From Streptomyces seoulensis (GTDB lineage: Bacteria; Actinomycetota; Actinomycetes; Streptomycetales; Streptomycetaceae): a DNA stretch of 64,000 bases. Location: contig CP054936.1 of assembly GCA_013364255.1 (NCBI GenBank), positions 3,936,853-4,000,852 on the forward strand, in the 5' to 3' direction. The translations under genes were made by a program, and so were the position numbers. The notes under the pieces are model-generated. The model searched no databases. It saw only the letters and a program-made list of their open reading frames with translations, and was not told where the DNA came from. Below are positions 27,905 through 35,079 of this stretch, piece after piece (the stretch's first letter is position 1; each line of letters starts with the position of its first letter).

Positions 27905-28147
27905 TCAGGAGCTCTTGCGCTTGATGATGATGGTGCTGCTGCAGTCGACGTGGCCGCCACCGGAGCAGTGCTGCGACTGCACGCAGGTGATGGCCCTGTT
28001 GCCGTCGTCGACGCACCTGCCGGAGACGCCGCCTCCGGTGGAGTCGCCGTCGTGGGCGGAGGCCTGGGCGGCGCCGAACCCGATCAGAGCAAAGCCGCCC
28101 AGGATTCCGGCCGCCGCGGTTGCCGCGAGCTTCTTCGTAATGAGCAT
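27905..28147 (-). CDS. small secreted protein, 80 aa
   Basis: Signal peptide: KK followed by LAATAAAGILGGFALIGFGAAQASA. The mature part is only about 48 residues with four cysteines (RCVDD, ITCVQ, QHCSG, VDCSS), probably two disulfides, and a basic end IIIKRKSS. I do not recognise a family. It is one of four small secreted products around the chaplin at 28939, which suggests a role on the hyphal surface. ATG 28147 has GGAAACAAGG upstream. Confidence 0.7.
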   Translation of the reverse strand: MLITKKLAATAAAGILGGFALIGFGAAQASAHDGDSTGGGVSGRCVDDGNRAITCVQSQHCSGGGHVDCSSTIIIKRKSS

Positions 28148-28234
28148 CTACCTTGTTTCCTTATACGGTCGACCCGCCACCCGCGGCGGCGAAGTCGCTC
28201 CGAACGACAGGATCGGCCGACGTGCCGACCCGGC

Positions 28235-28265
28235 TCGGGGCCCGGACCGGGGGCCCGGGCCCCGA
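28235..28265 (-). terminator. hairpin downstream of the 89-aa secreted protein gene
   Basis: Perfect 11-bp arms TCGGGGCCCGG/CCGGGCCCCGA with a 9-base loop. It lies 33 bases beyond the stop of the minus-strand gene at 28298. Confidence 0.55.
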
Positions 28266-28297
28266 CGCCTGCTTAGATCACCCGTGGTGGGGGATCG

Positions 28298-28567
28298 TCA
28301 GCCGAAGCTGAGGGTGGAGGGGCAGGTCACCGAGGTGGCCTTGCCGACCGGGTTGCCGACGCCCAGAACGTTGGCGGCAACACCCAGGTCCTGGATGTTG
28401 ACGAGGCCCTGCTGAGTGTCGACCTGACCCGTGCAGGTCTGGCTCTGCTTGCTGTCGACCTTCAGACCACCCTCGTCGCCGCCGTGGGCCTGGGCCGCAC
28501 CGGCACCGATGAAGCCGACGCTGCCGAGCATGGCCACAACGACAGCGGCCTTCTGGAACTTGCGCAT
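28298..28567 (-). CDS. small secreted protein, 89 aa
   Basis: ATG 28567 with AAAAAGGAGAGG upstream, a strong site. Signal peptide MRKFQKAAVVVAMLGSVGFIG...AQA. The mature part of about 60 residues has two cysteines (SQTCTGQV, VTCPSTLSFG) and a central hydrophobic stretch (LVNIQDLGVAANVLGVGNPVG). This pattern, one Cys near each end around a Val/Leu/Asn-rich core, is reminiscent of chaplins and rodlins without their signature. It is divergent from the chaplin gene. Function is unknown, but it is likely extracellular and surface active (inference). Confidence 0.75.
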   Translation of the reverse strand: MRKFQKAAVVVAMLGSVGFIGAGAAQAHGGDEGGLKVDSKQSQTCTGQVDTQQGLVNIQDLGVAANVLGVGNPVGKATSVTCPSTLSFG

Positions 28568-28938
28568 TACCTCTCCTTTTTCATGTCACTACAGTCCGTG
28601 ATGGACTGATCACTGACAGTCGTCAGCGTAGAGGGTTTTCGTAGGTTTTGACAGTCGAAACGCCCATAGGCGCAACATTCCTGAAAAGTCAGCTTCGTGA
28701 CGGTGTCGCAACCGCCGTCCGCCGACACCGGAACCACCGCCGCGAACGTCGTCCGCCGGCGCCGGAACCACCGTCCACCCGACACAAGAACTGTCATCCA
28801 CCCGGCGAAGCAACCCTTCCCCTTCAAAAGGGGTGATGCAGGGATGTTTGCCGTGACCGGTTCGCGGTTGCGGCGTTGAAGGGGCAGTGCGGTCGCGCGT
28901 CCTGCTGCCGCACTCCCCGAATCAGCAAGGAGAAAGTG
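28568..28938. other. divergent control region of the secreted protein and chaplin genes
   Basis: 370 bases without a gene. It holds the leaders of both flanking genes, including the chaplin ribosome-binding site AAGGAG at 28927-28932. Base composition is less GC-rich near 28600-28690 than in the surrounding genes, as expected for promoters. I cannot identify the sigma-factor elements with confidence. Confidence 0.5.
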
Positions 28939-29178
28939 ATGTCTCGCATCGCGAAGGCCGCCACCATCGCCCTCGGCACGGGCGCCGTGGTGCTCGGCGG
29001 AGCCGGTCTCGCCGCGGCGAACGCGGGCGCCGAGGGCGCTGCGGCGCACTCGCCCGGCGTCGCGTCCGGCAACGTGGTCCAGGTCCCGGTTCACGTGCCC
29101 GTCAACGTGTGCGGCAACACCGTCAACGTGGTCGGCGCCCTCAACCCGGCCATCGGCAACGTCTGCACGAACAACTAG
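28939..29178 (+). CDS. short chaplin
   Basis: 79 residues from ATG 28939. A signal peptide (AKAATIALGTGAVVLGGAGLAAANA) is followed by one chaplin domain, SPGVASGNVVQVPVHVPVNV then CGNTVNVVGALNPAIGN and a final VC. Both conserved chaplin cysteines are present and there is no sortase signal, so it is a short chaplin of the ChpD-H type. These peptides assemble into amyloid-like, surface-active films that coat aerial hyphae and lower surface tension. The letter assignment is left open. A hairpin at 29235 probably ends the message. Confidence 0.95.
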   Translation: MSRIAKAATIALGTGAVVLGGAGLAAANAGAEGAAAHSPGVASGNVVQVPVHVPVNVCGNTVNVVGALNPAIGNVCTNN

Positions 29179-29234
29179 CCACCAGCGGTACGGCTGTGAC
29201 GACTGACGTGCGGTGACGGACAGTCGGTCCGAGC

Positions 29235-29262
29235 GCCCGGTCGGGGACTCCCCCGGCCGGGC
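29235..29262 (+). terminator. terminator of the short chaplin gene
   Basis: Near-perfect arms GCCCGGTCGGGG/CCCCGGCCGGGC with one mismatch and a short loop, followed by GTTTTCC. It lies 57 bases after the chaplin stop. Confidence 0.7.
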
Positions 29263-29358
29263 GTTTTCCGTGCCCGGTCCTGCGTACGGTCCCGCGTCCG
29301 CCCTCCCCCGCGTACGGTCCCGTGTCCGCGTCCGCGCGGACGCAAGCAGCCAGAAGCA

Positions 29359-29383
29359 GACGGAGGCAGACGGAGGCAGACGG
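29359..29383 (+). repeat. three 10-bp tandem repeats
   Basis: CAGACGGAGG-type units are repeated in tandem just before the terminator hairpin at 29381. No function is evident. Confidence 0.55.
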
Positions 29384-29424
29384 AAGGGGCGGCTCCCGGA
29401 TCGTTCCGGGAGCCGCCCCTTCCG
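29381..29424 (-). terminator. strong terminator of the 103-aa secreted protein gene
   Basis: Perfect 20-bp stem, left arm 29381-29400 and right arm 29405-29424, with a 4-base loop TCGT. It lies 25 bases beyond the stop of the minus-strand gene at 29449 and may also block read-through from the chaplin side. Confidence 0.8.
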
Positions 29425-29448
29425 ACGACGTACGGCGTGCTGCGCGTC

Positions 29449-29760
29449 CTACAGCGCCAGGTCGCCGTGCATCGGCTTGGCGTCCTGGAGGGCGGTCGTG
29501 GCGTCCTTGGTGGTGTGGTGCAGCGGGCGGGCGTCGTTCAGGGAGTTGGCGGCCTCGCGCGCCGTCTCGACGAGCGAGCCGCTGGTCCCGGTGTGGATCA
29601 CGTCCGACTGGTGGTCCAGCGGGGCCACCTCGACGGGAAGCTTGGAGTTCAGGTGGCCGCTGAAGCCCGCGGACGCCACGTCGGCGGCGAACGCGGGCCC
29701 GCCGACACTGGCGGCGATCAGGGACCCGGCAACGATGGCGGCAGCCTTCAGGGACTTCAT
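29449..29760 (-). CDS. small secreted protein, 103 aa
   Basis: ATG 29760 with AAAGGAAC upstream. Signal peptide MKSLKAAAIVAGSLIAASVGGPAFA. The mature 78 residues have no cysteine, are hydrophilic and mostly helical (SLVETAREAANSLNDARPL, TTKDATTALQDAKPM) and end HGDLAL. There is no wall anchor and no family I recognise. It has its own strong terminator (29381) and is part of the small-secreted-protein group around the chaplin. Confidence 0.75.
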   Translation of the reverse strand: MKSLKAAAIVAGSLIAASVGGPAFAADVASAGFSGHLNSKLPVEVAPLDHQSDVIHTGTSGSLVETAREAANSLNDARPLHHTTKDATTALQDAKPMHGDLAL

Positions 29761-29965
29761 CGTGTTCCTTTCTTCGGCGACGCGAGTCGCCGGAGGGTGA
29801 GTCTTCCGCCGTGCCTAACGAGCCCGGGCCGGGGCGGAAACCGGAGGCGCCGAAGATTGCGAGTCCTCATATGAGATCTCTGAATGACCGGTCGCCCGGC
29901 CGGCTGGACGATCGGTGAGCGACCCATTCACGGCCGGTCGGAGGCGGAACACACCGGTACGGAAA

Positions 29966-30004
29966 CGGTCGTGGCGCCGGCCACGGGGGCCGGCGCCACG
30001 ACCG
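29966..30004 (-). terminator. terminator of the 231-aa secreted protein gene
   Basis: Perfect 17-bp stem CGGTCGTGGCGCCGGCC with its complement at 29988-30004 and a 5-base loop ACGGG. It lies 43 bases beyond the stop of the minus-strand gene at 30047. Confidence 0.75.
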
Positions 30005-30046
30005 GTGGGGTTGCGCCGTACGGCGCTATGCGACCGGCTATGCCGC

Positions 30047-30742
30047 TCACGAGGCCGGCGACAGGAGCGAGGACGGCAACGAGGACGGCAGCGAGATCGC
30101 GGGCAGCGTGACGGCCGAGGTCACGGGCTCCGAAGAGGCGGACGAGGCGGACGAGGTGTCGGTGGGGGACGGCGTCGCGGAGGCGGCGGAGTCGGCCGTG
30201 GTCGCGTCGGCGGTCAGCAGGCCGGTGACGAGGCCGGCCACCTGGGTCAGCAGGTCGGTGACGACCGCCTGGACGTCGCCGAGGCCGCCGGTGACCGCCT
30301 GCACGAGGTCGTCGATGGCCTTGTCCAGGGCGGCCAGCGCGTCGCTCACCGGGTCGGCGGCGCGCTGTCCGGGCGCCGCCGCCGCGGAGGCGGGCGCGGC
30401 CGCGGCCGGTGCGGCGGCCGGTGTCCGGCCGACCGCCTCGGCCACGGCGCGCTTGGCGGCCTCGCCCGCCTGCCGGGCCTGAGCGGCCGTCAACTGGCCC
30501 TTGTCGGCCTTGGCGACGGTGTTCAGCAGCTGGGTGACCGGCGCGAGCACGTCCGCGGTGTCGCGGACCTTCCCGGCCTGCGCGCGCAGCGCGTCCGCGA
30601 CGGGCTGCCGCAGCTGGGGGGCGACGGGGTGGCCGGCCGCGCGGACCGGGCCGGCGGCCATGGCGGCCGTGCCGGCGATGCCGGTCAGCAGGGCGGCGCA
30701 CAGGGCGCCGGCGGCGATGCGCCGTACGGGCAGGGAGCGCAT
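30047..30742 (-). CDS. secreted Ala-rich helical protein
   Basis: 231 residues from ATG 30742, with GAAAGGAA upstream. A signal peptide ends near AAMAAG. The mature protein is Ala/Val/Leu-rich and helical, with two amphipathic blocks (VADALRAQAGKVRDTADVLAPVTQLLN and SDALAALDKAIDDLVQAVTGGLG...) separated by an Ala/Pro linker, and a Ser/Thr-rich tail ending SSLLSPAS. There is no cysteine and no sortase signal. The family is not recognised. It stands upstream of, and divergent from, the exopolysaccharide operon, so a surface role is plausible but unproven. Confidence 0.75.
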   Translation of the reverse strand: MRSLPVRRIAAGALCAALLTGIAGTAAMAAGPVRAAGHPVAPQLRQPVADALRAQAGKVRDTADVLAPVTQLLNTVAKADKGQLTAAQARQAGEAAKRAVAEAVGRTPAAAPAAAAPASAAAAPGQRAADPVSDALAALDKAIDDLVQAVTGGLGDVQAVVTDLLTQVAGLVTGLLTADATTADSAASATPSPTDTSSASSASSEPVTSAVTLPAISLPSSLPSSLLSPAS

Positions 30743-31212
30743 GGGGGTTCCTTTCGACGGGCGACTGATCTTGAGCCCACCGTGGGAGCGGCTCCGCGCG
30801 CCCGCAACCGATCATGCGCTTTCTGGCTGTCGCCCGATTCCCTCCGTTGCCGTGTCGGCCCTGGTCGGGCGGTATCTCGCGGCGAGAGGGCCGGCCTCGT
30901 CCGGGGGACGGCGGCCCACAGACGGTCCACGGACGCCCCCCGGACGGCCCTCGGACGCCCCCCGGACGGCCCCCGGACGCCCCCCGGACGGCCTCCAGGC
31001 GGCTTCCGGCCGCGCCCCCGGGCGGGCGGGGGTGCGGCCGATGAGGTGGTTCACCGGGGAGGACGTTTCACCATTCCGACACACATGCCCGGATTCAACA
31101 TGTTTGTCCCGCCGACAACTAGAGTTGCGGCTCTACCCAGGCAACTCTCCCGGCGGACGCATCGCACGCATGTCGCTGCTGTCACCGCCGCCTTCGAAAG
31201 GCAACGACGGTC
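30743..31212. other. divergent control region before the exopolysaccharide operon
   Basis: 470 bases without a gene. It includes the 22-bp repeats listed separately and a less GC-rich stretch at 31070-31150 containing TTGTC-ccgcc-GACAA (31104-31118). That is an inverted repeat that could be an operator for the operon. The start ATG 31213 has only a weak AAAGG at 31198-31202. Confidence 0.45.
30931..30996 (+). repeat. three 22-bp tandem repeats
   Basis: Units at 30931-30952, 30953-30974 and 30975-30996 share GGACGCCCCCCGGACGGCC and differ only in the last three bases. Each unit is itself two GGACG half-units. Confidence 0.8.
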
Positions 31213-32310
31213 ATGCCCCATTCCCTGGGCCCGCTGCTGCGCCGTGCCACGGTGGGCGTCCTCGCCCTCACCGCCCTGTGGCTGCCCTGCGGGTCCCCCG
31301 CCGCCGCGTCGGCCGCCCCGCCCGCGCCGGAGTCGGGCGGCATCGCGTTCGCCGAGCGCTACCACGCGCTCCAGCACGGCGGCATCGTGCGCGCGGCCAA
31401 CTCCTCCGTCACCTGCCGTCCGGCCCCCGGCCAGGGCGGCCCCTCGTGCCCGGCCGCGCAGGCGGGCGAGCAGGGGACCAACGGCGACTTCGACACGTCG
31501 TACGTCGACGTCGACGACGACCCGAACACCTACAACTCCTCCCGCGCCCAGGTCCGGCTGCCGGCCGGCTCGCGGGTGACGTACGCGCGCCTGTACTGGG
31601 GCGGCAACCTGCGGGTGGGCGAGCAGAAGCCGCCGCAGGACGACGGGCGGGTGCTGATCGCCGAGCCCGGCGGGTCGTACAAGGAGGTCCTCGCCGACAC
31701 CGTCGTCGGGCACCGGGTCGCGGACGGCGCGGACGCCTTCCAGGCCTCGACGGACGTGACCCGGCTGGTGCGGGAGAGCGGTTCGGGTCCGTACACCGTG
31801 GCGCAGGTCAACGTGGCCGGCGGCCGCTCCGAGGCCGGCGCCTGGGGCGGCTGGACGCTGGTGGTGGCGTACGAGAACCCGGCCGAGCCGCTGCGCAGCC
31901 TCGCGCTGTGGGACGGCTTCGCGCCGCTGCGCTCCGGCGCGCAGGAGATGCGCCTGGACCACCTGGGTTACCCGGCGGGCGCGGGCGGCCGGGTCGGCCT
32001 GGTCGCGTACAACGGCGACCGCGGCACCACCGGCGACTCGCTCACCCTGACGGCCGGCCAGGCGCCGCCCGTCGACCTCTCCGGACCCGGCAACCCGGCC
32101 GACGACGTGCTCAACTCCACCATCAGCGACCCCGGCGACGCCCCGGAGCGGGTGCCCGCCTACGGCAACACCCTCGGCTACGACTCCGACGTGTTCGACC
32201 TCGCGGGACTGCTGCGCGACGCCGGCGACCGGGCCACCTTCCGGCTCCGTTCGCAGCGCGACGCGGCGTGGGCCGGTGTGCTGTTCGCCGCCGTAGACGC
32301 CCGGCGGTGA
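31213..32310 (+). CDS. secreted beta-rich protein heading the exopolysaccharide operon
   Basis: 365 residues. Signal peptide: RR followed by ATVGVLALTALWLPCGSPAAASA. The mature part is beta-rich with a conserved-looking core (ARLYWGGNLRVG, GPYTVAQVNVAGG, GWTLVVAYENP, LALWDGFAPL, NSTISDPG, GYDSDVFDLAGLL). This resembles the DUF3344-like extracellular domains of actinobacterial surface proteins. No anchor or catalytic motif is obvious. Its stop overlaps the GTG of the following glycosyltransferase, so it is coupled to polysaccharide synthesis. It may bind or organise the polymer outside the cell (inference). Confidence 0.8.
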   Translation: MPHSLGPLLRRATVGVLALTALWLPCGSPAAASAAPPAPESGGIAFAERYHALQHGGIVRAANSSVTCRPAPGQGGPSCPAAQAGEQGTNGDFDTSYVDVDDDPNTYNSSRAQVRLPAGSRVTYARLYWGGNLRVGEQKPPQDDGRVLIAEPGGSYKEVLADTVVGHRVADGADAFQASTDVTRLVRESGSGPYTVAQVNVAGGRSEAGAWGGWTLVVAYENPAEPLRSLALWDGFAPLRSGAQEMRLDHLGYPAGAGGRVGLVAYNGDRGTTGDSLTLTAGQAPPVDLSGPGNPADDVLNSTISDPGDAPERVPAYGNTLGYDSDVFDLAGLLRDAGDRATFRLRSQRDAAWAGVLFAAVDARR

Positions 32311-33620
32311 GCGCTCCGCAGCCCGCCGCGGCCCGGCCGGCCACGGGCGCGCCCGTGGCCGCGGGCCGCCCGCCGCGCGTCCTGCACCTCGCCCAGCCGG
32401 TGGAGGGCGGGGTCGCGCGGGTCGTGGCGGACCTGGTCCGGGCGCAGTCGGCGGCCGGTCTCGACGCCGTCGCCGCCTGCCCCGACGGCCCGCTGCCCGA
32501 GCGGCTGCGGGCCCTCGGCACGCCCGTACGGCGCTGGCCCGCCACCCGGTCGCCCGGGCCCTCGCTCGCCGCGGAGGTGCGGCGGCTGGCCCGGCTGATC
32601 GACGAGGTGCGCCCGGACCTGATGCACGCGCACAGCGCCAAGGCCGGACTGGCCGGACGGCTCGCCGTGCGCGGCCGGATCCCCACCGTCTTCCAGCCGC
32701 ACGCCTGGTCGTTCGAGGCGGTCGGCGGCGCCACCGCGGCCCTCGCCCTGCGCTGGGAGCGGTGGGGGACGCGGTGGGCGGCGCGGACGGTGTGCGTCAG
32801 CGAGGCCGAGCGCGCCACCGGTGAACGCGCCGGGATCGACGGCCGGTGGGCCGTCGTGGCCAACGGCGTCGACACCGACCGCTTCCGTCCGGCGCCCGCC
32901 GCCGCCGTACGGGCCCGCCTGGCGCCGTCGGCCGGACTCGACCCGGCCGCGCCGCTCGTCGTGTGCGTGGGGCGGCTGTGCCGGCAGAAGGGGCAGGACG
33001 TGCTGCTGCGGGCCTGGCCGGCCGTGCTGCGCGCGGCGCCCGACGCCCGCCTCGTGCTGGTCGGCGACGGCCCGGACGGGGACCGGCTGCGCGCGGACGC
33101 CCCGCCGTCCGTGCTGTTCGCCGGGGCCGTCGCCGACGTACGCCCCTGGTACCAGGCGGCCGATCTGGTGGTCCTGCCGTCCCGCTGGGAGGGGATGGCG
33201 CTGGCGCCGCTGGAGGCGATGGCGTGCGGGCGGCCGGTGGTGGTCACCGACGTGGACGGCGCCCGCGAGAGCCTGCCGCCGGCCACGGCCGACCGCTGCC
33301 TGGTGCCGGCCGAGGACCCGGCGGCGCTGGCCGGGGCGGTGACCGGGCTGCTGCTCGCCCCGGACCTCGGCGCCGGACTCGGCGCCGGGGCCCGGCGGCA
33401 CGTGCTGGCCGCCCACGACGTACGGCACACCGCCGAGGCGGTCGCGGGCGTCTACCGCGACCTGCTCGGCCACCGGCCCGCGGCCTCCCGCCCGGCCGTG
33501 CCCGGAGCGGGTGAACGCTCCGGGCACGGCCGGGCGTTCGGCCCGGGCCGCGACACCGGGGCGCGCCGGACCGCAGCGCGTGTCCAGCCCACCGAGCACA
33601 GGGAGTCGAACCACCCGTGA
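32307..33620 (+). CDS. GT4-family glycosyltransferase
   Basis: 437 residues from GTG 32307, overlapping the upstream stop by 4 bases. It has a GT-B fold: acceptor-side APVEGG-like LAQPVEGGVARVV and HAHSAKAGLAGRLA, then donor-side VVCVGRLCRQKGQDVLLRA and LVLVGDGPDG. The E-x7-E motif sits in SRWEGMALAPLEAMACGRPVVVTD. The last 40 residues are disordered. It is cytosolic or membrane-associated. It should add a sugar from a nucleotide donor to the lipid-linked intermediate made by the phosphoglycosyl transferase encoded next. Confidence 0.92.
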   Translation: MSAPQPAAARPATGAPVAAGRPPRVLHLAQPVEGGVARVVADLVRAQSAAGLDAVAACPDGPLPERLRALGTPVRRWPATRSPGPSLAAEVRRLARLIDEVRPDLMHAHSAKAGLAGRLAVRGRIPTVFQPHAWSFEAVGGATAALALRWERWGTRWAARTVCVSEAERATGERAGIDGRWAVVANGVDTDRFRPAPAAAVRARLAPSAGLDPAAPLVVCVGRLCRQKGQDVLLRAWPAVLRAAPDARLVLVGDGPDGDRLRADAPPSVLFAGAVADVRPWYQAADLVVLPSRWEGMALAPLEAMACGRPVVVTDVDGARESLPPATADRCLVPAEDPAALAGAVTGLLLAPDLGAGLGAGARRHVLAAHDVRHTAEAVAGVYRDLLGHRPAASRPAVPGAGERSGHGRAFGPGRDTGARRTAARVQPTEHRESNHP

Positions 33621-35074
33621 CCGCCGAACGCACCGACACCGTCCCCTTGCCGGCCTCCCCCGCGTCCACAGCTTCCCCCGCGGCTCCGCCACGGGACGGT
33701 CAGTTCACCCCCGTCTCGGTCGTGCCGCCGCGCGGCGCGGCCACCGCCTTCCGCTTCCCCGCCGTCCACCGCCCCGTCGTGCCGGGCGTCCGGACGGCGC
33801 TGCTGGTCGCGGACTGCGTCGCCGCGCTGCTGGGCGCCCTGGCGCTGAGCGAGGGCCGGCGCCACCCGCTGCTGGTCGCGCTGCTGGTCGCCGTCTCGCT
33901 GCTGGTGCGCCCGCGCGGCGGACGGCGGCCCGCGCCGGGCCTGCTGGACGAACTGCCCGCCGTGTGGGGCCGGACCACGGTGGCCTGGCTGGCGCTCGCC
34001 GCGCTCGCGGCCGCGTACGGGCCGGGGCACGTGCTGCCGACGCGGACCGTGCTGACCGGCCTGGTCGTGCAGGCGGTGGCGGGCTGCGCGCTGCGCGGCG
34101 CGGTGCACGGGCGGCGGCGCGCCGCGCTGCTGCGCCATCCGCACCCCGCGCTGGTCGTCGGCCCGGCGGCGACCGCGCAGCGGGTGGCCGCCGCCGTGCT
34201 GCGCAGCCCGCGCAGCGGGGTGCGGCCGGTGGGGATCGTCGGGCAGCCGGACGGCGTGGAGGGGCTGCCGGTGCTGACCACCGGCGAGGAGGTCAAGCGC
34301 GCGGTCATCCAGAACGGGGTGCGCGCGGTGCTGGTCGTCGGCGGCGCGGCCCGGGCCGAACAGGAGTCGCTGCTGCGGGCGTTGGCCGAGTCGGGCTGCC
34401 GGGTGTGGGAGCTGGACGCCGGCGGCCCCGGCTGTCCGGCGGACGAGCGGCTGGCCGGGTTCCCCTGCCGGCGGCTCGACCTGGCCCCGGCGCGGCGCGA
34501 GGCCCTCGGCAAGCGGGCGCTGGACGTGCTGGTGTCGGGGGCGCTGCTGGCGCTGGTCAGCCCGCTGCTGCTGGTGTGCGCGGCGGTGCTGCGGCTCAGC
34601 GACGGGCCGGGCGTGGTGTTCCGGCAGGAGCGCATCGGCCGCGACGGGAGGCCGTTCACGCTGCTGAAGTTCCGCACCCACCGCCCGGTGGACGAGCGCG
34701 AGTCCGCGACCCGGTGGAGCGTGGCGAACGAGCACGAGATGCGCCGCTTCTGCCGGATGCTGCGGCGCACCTCGCTGGACGAGCTGCTCCAGCTGTGGAA
34801 CGTGCTGCGGGGCGACATGAGCCTGGTCGGCCCGCGTCCCGAACGCCCCTATTTCGTCGCCCAGTTCAGCCAGACCTACCCCGGCTACGCGGCCCGCCAC
34901 CGGATGCGCGCCGGGCTGACCGGGCTCGCCCAGGTCCACGGGTTGCGCGGGGACACCTCGATCGAGGACCGCAGCCGGTTCGACAACGCCTACATCGACG
35001 ACTGGTCACTGTGGCAGGACGTGTGCATCCTGCTGCGCACCGCCGTCGCGCTGGTCCGTCCCACGGGGAGCTGA
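33617..35074 (+). CDS. polyprenyl-phosphate sugar-1-phosphate transferase (initiating PGT)
   Basis: 485 residues from GTG 33617, overlapping the GT4 stop. N-terminal membrane helices (about 55-150) are followed by a CoA-binding-like domain. The C-terminal catalytic module of large monotopic phosphoglycosyl transferases follows: KRALDVLVSGALLALVSP (re-entrant helix), RQERIGRDGRPFTLLKFRT, RRTSLDELLQLWNVLRGDMSLVGPRP and GLTGLAQVHG. The SLDELLQ segment carries the Asp-Glu catalytic dyad. It transfers a sugar-1-phosphate from a nucleotide sugar to undecaprenyl phosphate, the first step of a Wzx/Wzy-type exopolysaccharide pathway. Confidence 0.94.
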   Translation: MTAERTDTVPLPASPASTASPAAPPRDGQFTPVSVVPPRGAATAFRFPAVHRPVVPGVRTALLVADCVAALLGALALSEGRRHPLLVALLVAVSLLVRPRGGRRPAPGLLDELPAVWGRTTVAWLALAALAAAYGPGHVLPTRTVLTGLVVQAVAGCALRGAVHGRRRAALLRHPHPALVVGPAATAQRVAAAVLRSPRSGVRPVGIVGQPDGVEGLPVLTTGEEVKRAVIQNGVRAVLVVGGAARAEQESLLRALAESGCRVWELDAGGPGCPADERLAGFPCRRLDLAPARREALGKRALDVLVSGALLALVSPLLLVCAAVLRLSDGPGVVFRQERIGRDGRPFTLLKFRTHRPVDERESATRWSVANEHEMRRFCRMLRRTSLDELLQLWNVLRGDMSLVGPRPERPYFVAQFSQTYPGYAARHRMRAGLTGLAQVHGLRGDTSIEDRSRFDNAYIDDWSLWQDVCILLRTAVALVRPTGS

Positions 35075-35079
35075 GCGAC

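Noticed and set aside
30931..30996. Tandem repeats considered as a CRISPR array
   Set aside because: Units are contiguous without spacers and no cas gene is present.
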